DNA from: Tubulinosema ratisbonensis
Lineage: Eukaryota; Microsporidia; Tubulinosematidae
Assembly: GCA_004000155.1 (NCBI GenBank)
Contig: RCSS01000091.1
Span: forward strand, 1 to 18,772
Direction: 5' to 3'
DNA length: 18,772 nt
Below, one piece after another: positions 17,528 to 18,772 of this stretch. Both the position numbers and the translations under genes were made by a program. Within the stretch, counting starts at the first letter, position 1. Every line of letters starts with the position of its first letter. Under the pieces are notes generated by a model that was not told where the DNA came from, searched no databases, and saw only the letters and a list, made by a program, of their open reading frames with translations.

Positions 17528-17559
17528 GGTACAGCGCTAGCAGTGTCTTGCGCTGTACC
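17528..17559. repeat. GC-rich perfect 10-bp hairpin with 12-base loop
   Basis: GGTACAGCGC (17528-17537) and GCGCTGTACC (17550-17559) are perfect reverse complements around the loop TAGCAGTGTCTT. Seven of ten pairs are G-C, remarkable in DNA that is about four-fifths AT. In copy A the corresponding stem is reduced to GCT/AGC. It may be coincidental structure in old coding sequence or a structured RNA element. Confidence 0.6.
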
Positions 17560-17666
17560 TGGTTAGGTAAAAATATATTTTACTATATTTTTCTTAAGTC
17601 ATAAGTATTTTATATGATATATAAAAGATGTAGCAAAAGATTTTTATAAGTATTTCTCATCCTTAG
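17536..17666 (+). repeat. Diverged dispersed repeat, copy B (partner at 6635-6762)
   Basis: Same order and spacing of blocks as copy A: 16 of 19 bases at the left block and 41 of 50 aligned positions at the right block. Both copies are on the plus strand, about 10.9 kb apart. The left block lies inside a strong hairpin in this copy only. Confidence 0.65.
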
Positions 17667-18106
17667 GTTACAAAAAAATTATAATCAAACTTTCAAGAAA
17701 ATACTTTACCCTCGAATCATTTATATTTGTAAAAATTTTAAAATATTTAAGAAAAATATATTAATATTATATTTTTATGACCAATAGTGCATTAAAACAA
17801 TTCATATTACAAAATAAAATGCAAATTTTTTATATCAGAACTTTGTAAACATACATAAAGTTCAGAAGGTAAGTAAAAAATAAATTATAGATTAGATAGT
17901 TTTTTTTATCTGAAAATACTTCAGACATATGAAATTTTGTAAAGTATTATTGTGATGACAAATCCCAATTAAAGAATAAATCAAATTAAATTTAAAAAAA
18001 ATTAGGAGATAAAATTAGTTTTTTTATTATCAAATTTTAAATAATTATTGTGTATCTGATAAAATAGAGACAAAAATAATGCTTAACAAGGGTTTAAGTG
18101 TATAAT

Positions 18107-18167
18107 CGCCTTTGCCTGCTAAAAATTCGACTTGCGAACAAATAAAGTAAGTTGTAGCAGGTTGGCG
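18107..18167. repeat. Multi-stem hairpin at the head of the second transposase relic
   Basis: Three nested stems pair in order: CGCC 18107-18110 with GGCG 18164-18167, CCTGCTA 18115-18121 with TAGCAGG 18155-18161, and CGACTT 18128-18133 with AAGTTG 18149-18154 (one G-T pair), closing a 15-base loop. This is an island of higher GC. It may be an RNA structure, the terminal part of an element, or chance within old coding DNA. Confidence 0.45.
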
Positions 18168-18772
18168 AACTAATGAAAAGGTTAAAATGGAAATATGATT
18201 TTGTTGGATACTTTTACAATTATAAAAGTAAATAATGTAAATGCTCTAGTACATCTTTCTGTAACAAACTCTAAGCAACTCTTAAATATATATAAAATGG
18301 TATTTTATCATTTACAAGTGAACTAAAAATGTATTTAAGCAAGAGGATTGTCGAAATTTAATATTTCTTAAGATTCATATTAAAAATGAAAGAACATATG
18401 AATTTATTTTAAACTATATAAGATAGAAGAGATGCTGATAAATTAGAGAGATTATGTTCAGGTTGATGAAACCGAAATTTGACTGGTTTTATTTAATGGT
18501 ATTTTTATTTTCCTGATAATTTTTCTTGTGTCGCTCGGGCTTTAAGGATAATTGTAGAAGGAGAACCCAATAAAAATACGAGTTATTGTTTAACAGAGAA
18601 ATTGGAAATTTTTAATATATCCTTAATAAATATATAAAAATTCGAATAGTTATGATAACTGATGGACATACTTCTTATCCTAATAAAGTAAATTATTTAC
18701 TAAAGATTTTTAGGGTATTTATTCACTCAAGTGATTTGAAAAATGAAAAAACTTGTGCATAAATAATATTGG
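18107..18772 (+). pseudogene. Second Merlin/IS1595-type transposase relic, running off the window
   Basis: Ordered pieces of a transposase appear across frames. At about 18186-18284, GNMILLDTF then LVHLSVTNSKQLLNI fits the N-terminal helical region. At 18292-18360, KWYFIIYK, a stop, then TKNVFKQEDCR matches the W-Y segment that follows. At 18456-18479, VQVDETEI contains the first catalytic Asp and is followed by TGA. At about 18511-18625, CVARALRIIVEGEPNKNTSY matches the V-x-G-G-V-E strand. At 18649-18681, VMITDGHTSYP contains the second catalytic Asp. HSSDLKNEKTCA then ends at TAA before the Glu block. At least three stops or shifts break it. VQVDET/TDGHTSYP differ from the VQIDKMHLGKRKF type at 13.2 kb, so it is a separate subfamily. 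The head (18107-18170), which includes a hairpin, is only tentatively part of it. Confidence 0.75.

Larger units (their letters stand above)
15968..18106. other. 2.1-kb gene desert with coding-like relics on the plus strand
   Basis: No intact gene is seen. At 16798-16917 one frame is open for 40 codons (starting YKKLMRKEKNHSFLKLLEKY). From 16983 to 17572 another frame contains LNDFLYVKFFLDIAYFILNY, WHIRMFTDPVSDVQG, NLCPNVCYK, then KLRETRQVFSDPYNQIYGRF just before copy B of the dispersed repeat; it has roughly 14 stops in 197 codons. At 17628-17771, 47 codons from DVAKDFYKYFSSLGY are open. Together these suggest a decayed gene of unknown family running about 16.8-17.8 kb. The remainder is AT-rich and featureless to me. 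Confidence 0.35.

Noticed and set aside
18440..18500. Possible hammerhead ribozyme core (GATGA followed by GAAA)
   Set aside because: The connecting stem is missing, and the bases are explained by the VQVDET block of the transposase relic.
1..18772. CRISPR array, prophage, bacterial operon or integron
   Set aside because: No spaced direct repeats of CRISPR type, no bacterial gene set, and the recognised proteins are eukaryotic.

Overview
The window looks like a gene-poor, AT-rich stretch of a microsporidian nuclear genome (my inference). No gene shows an intron. Housekeeping proteins are compact and eukaryotic: a cytosolic-type HisRS, a METTL6/Trm140-type tRNA methyltransferase and a Sin3 corepressor. 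Several starts have a CCC run directly upstream, as reported for microsporidian promoters. A secreted ricin-B-like protein and Merlin/IS1595-type transposase remnants are also common in this group. The long spacers recall expanded genomes such as Edhazardia or Anncaliia, but the genus cannot be fixed from sequence alone. Seven isolated N bases mark uncertain calls.

Layout. Bases 1-178 (-) hold the start of a protein with a possible helix-turn-helix. The spacer to HisRS carries an 88-bp array of 22-bp units. Bases 538-5955 are a compact housekeeping block: HisRS (+) runs tail-to-tail into an unknown protein (-), followed on the same strand by the tRNA methyltransferase; Sin3 (+) is divergent from it. 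From 5956 to 8349 no intact gene is seen. That spacer holds a 20-bp inverted repeat, an in-frame 87-bp duplication resembling decayed leucine-rich repeats, and long stretches with few stops. Bases 8350-9858 (-) carry two probable lineage-specific genes: a ricin-B-like secreted protein and a membrane protein with an 11-residue tandem repeat. From 9859 to about 12680 there is only a 95-codon stop-free frame and weaker coding-like traces.

Bases 12682-13904 form a dead Merlin-type transposon with terminal inverted repeats of at least 135 bp around a frameshifted transposase. A 549-residue leucine/isoleucine-rich protein follows at 14112-15761 and may continue through a frameshift to 15967. The remainder, to 18772, is mostly decayed. 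It includes a diverged copy of a segment found near 6.7 kb and a second transposase relic that runs off the end.

The genes do not form one pathway. The left block serves translation (His-tRNA charging, tRNA C32 methylation) and chromatin control (Sin3). The right two thirds look like a zone of lineage-specific or surface genes, dead transposons and eroded coding sequence. The main new hypothesis is that these deserts are gene graveyards and not neutral spacer.
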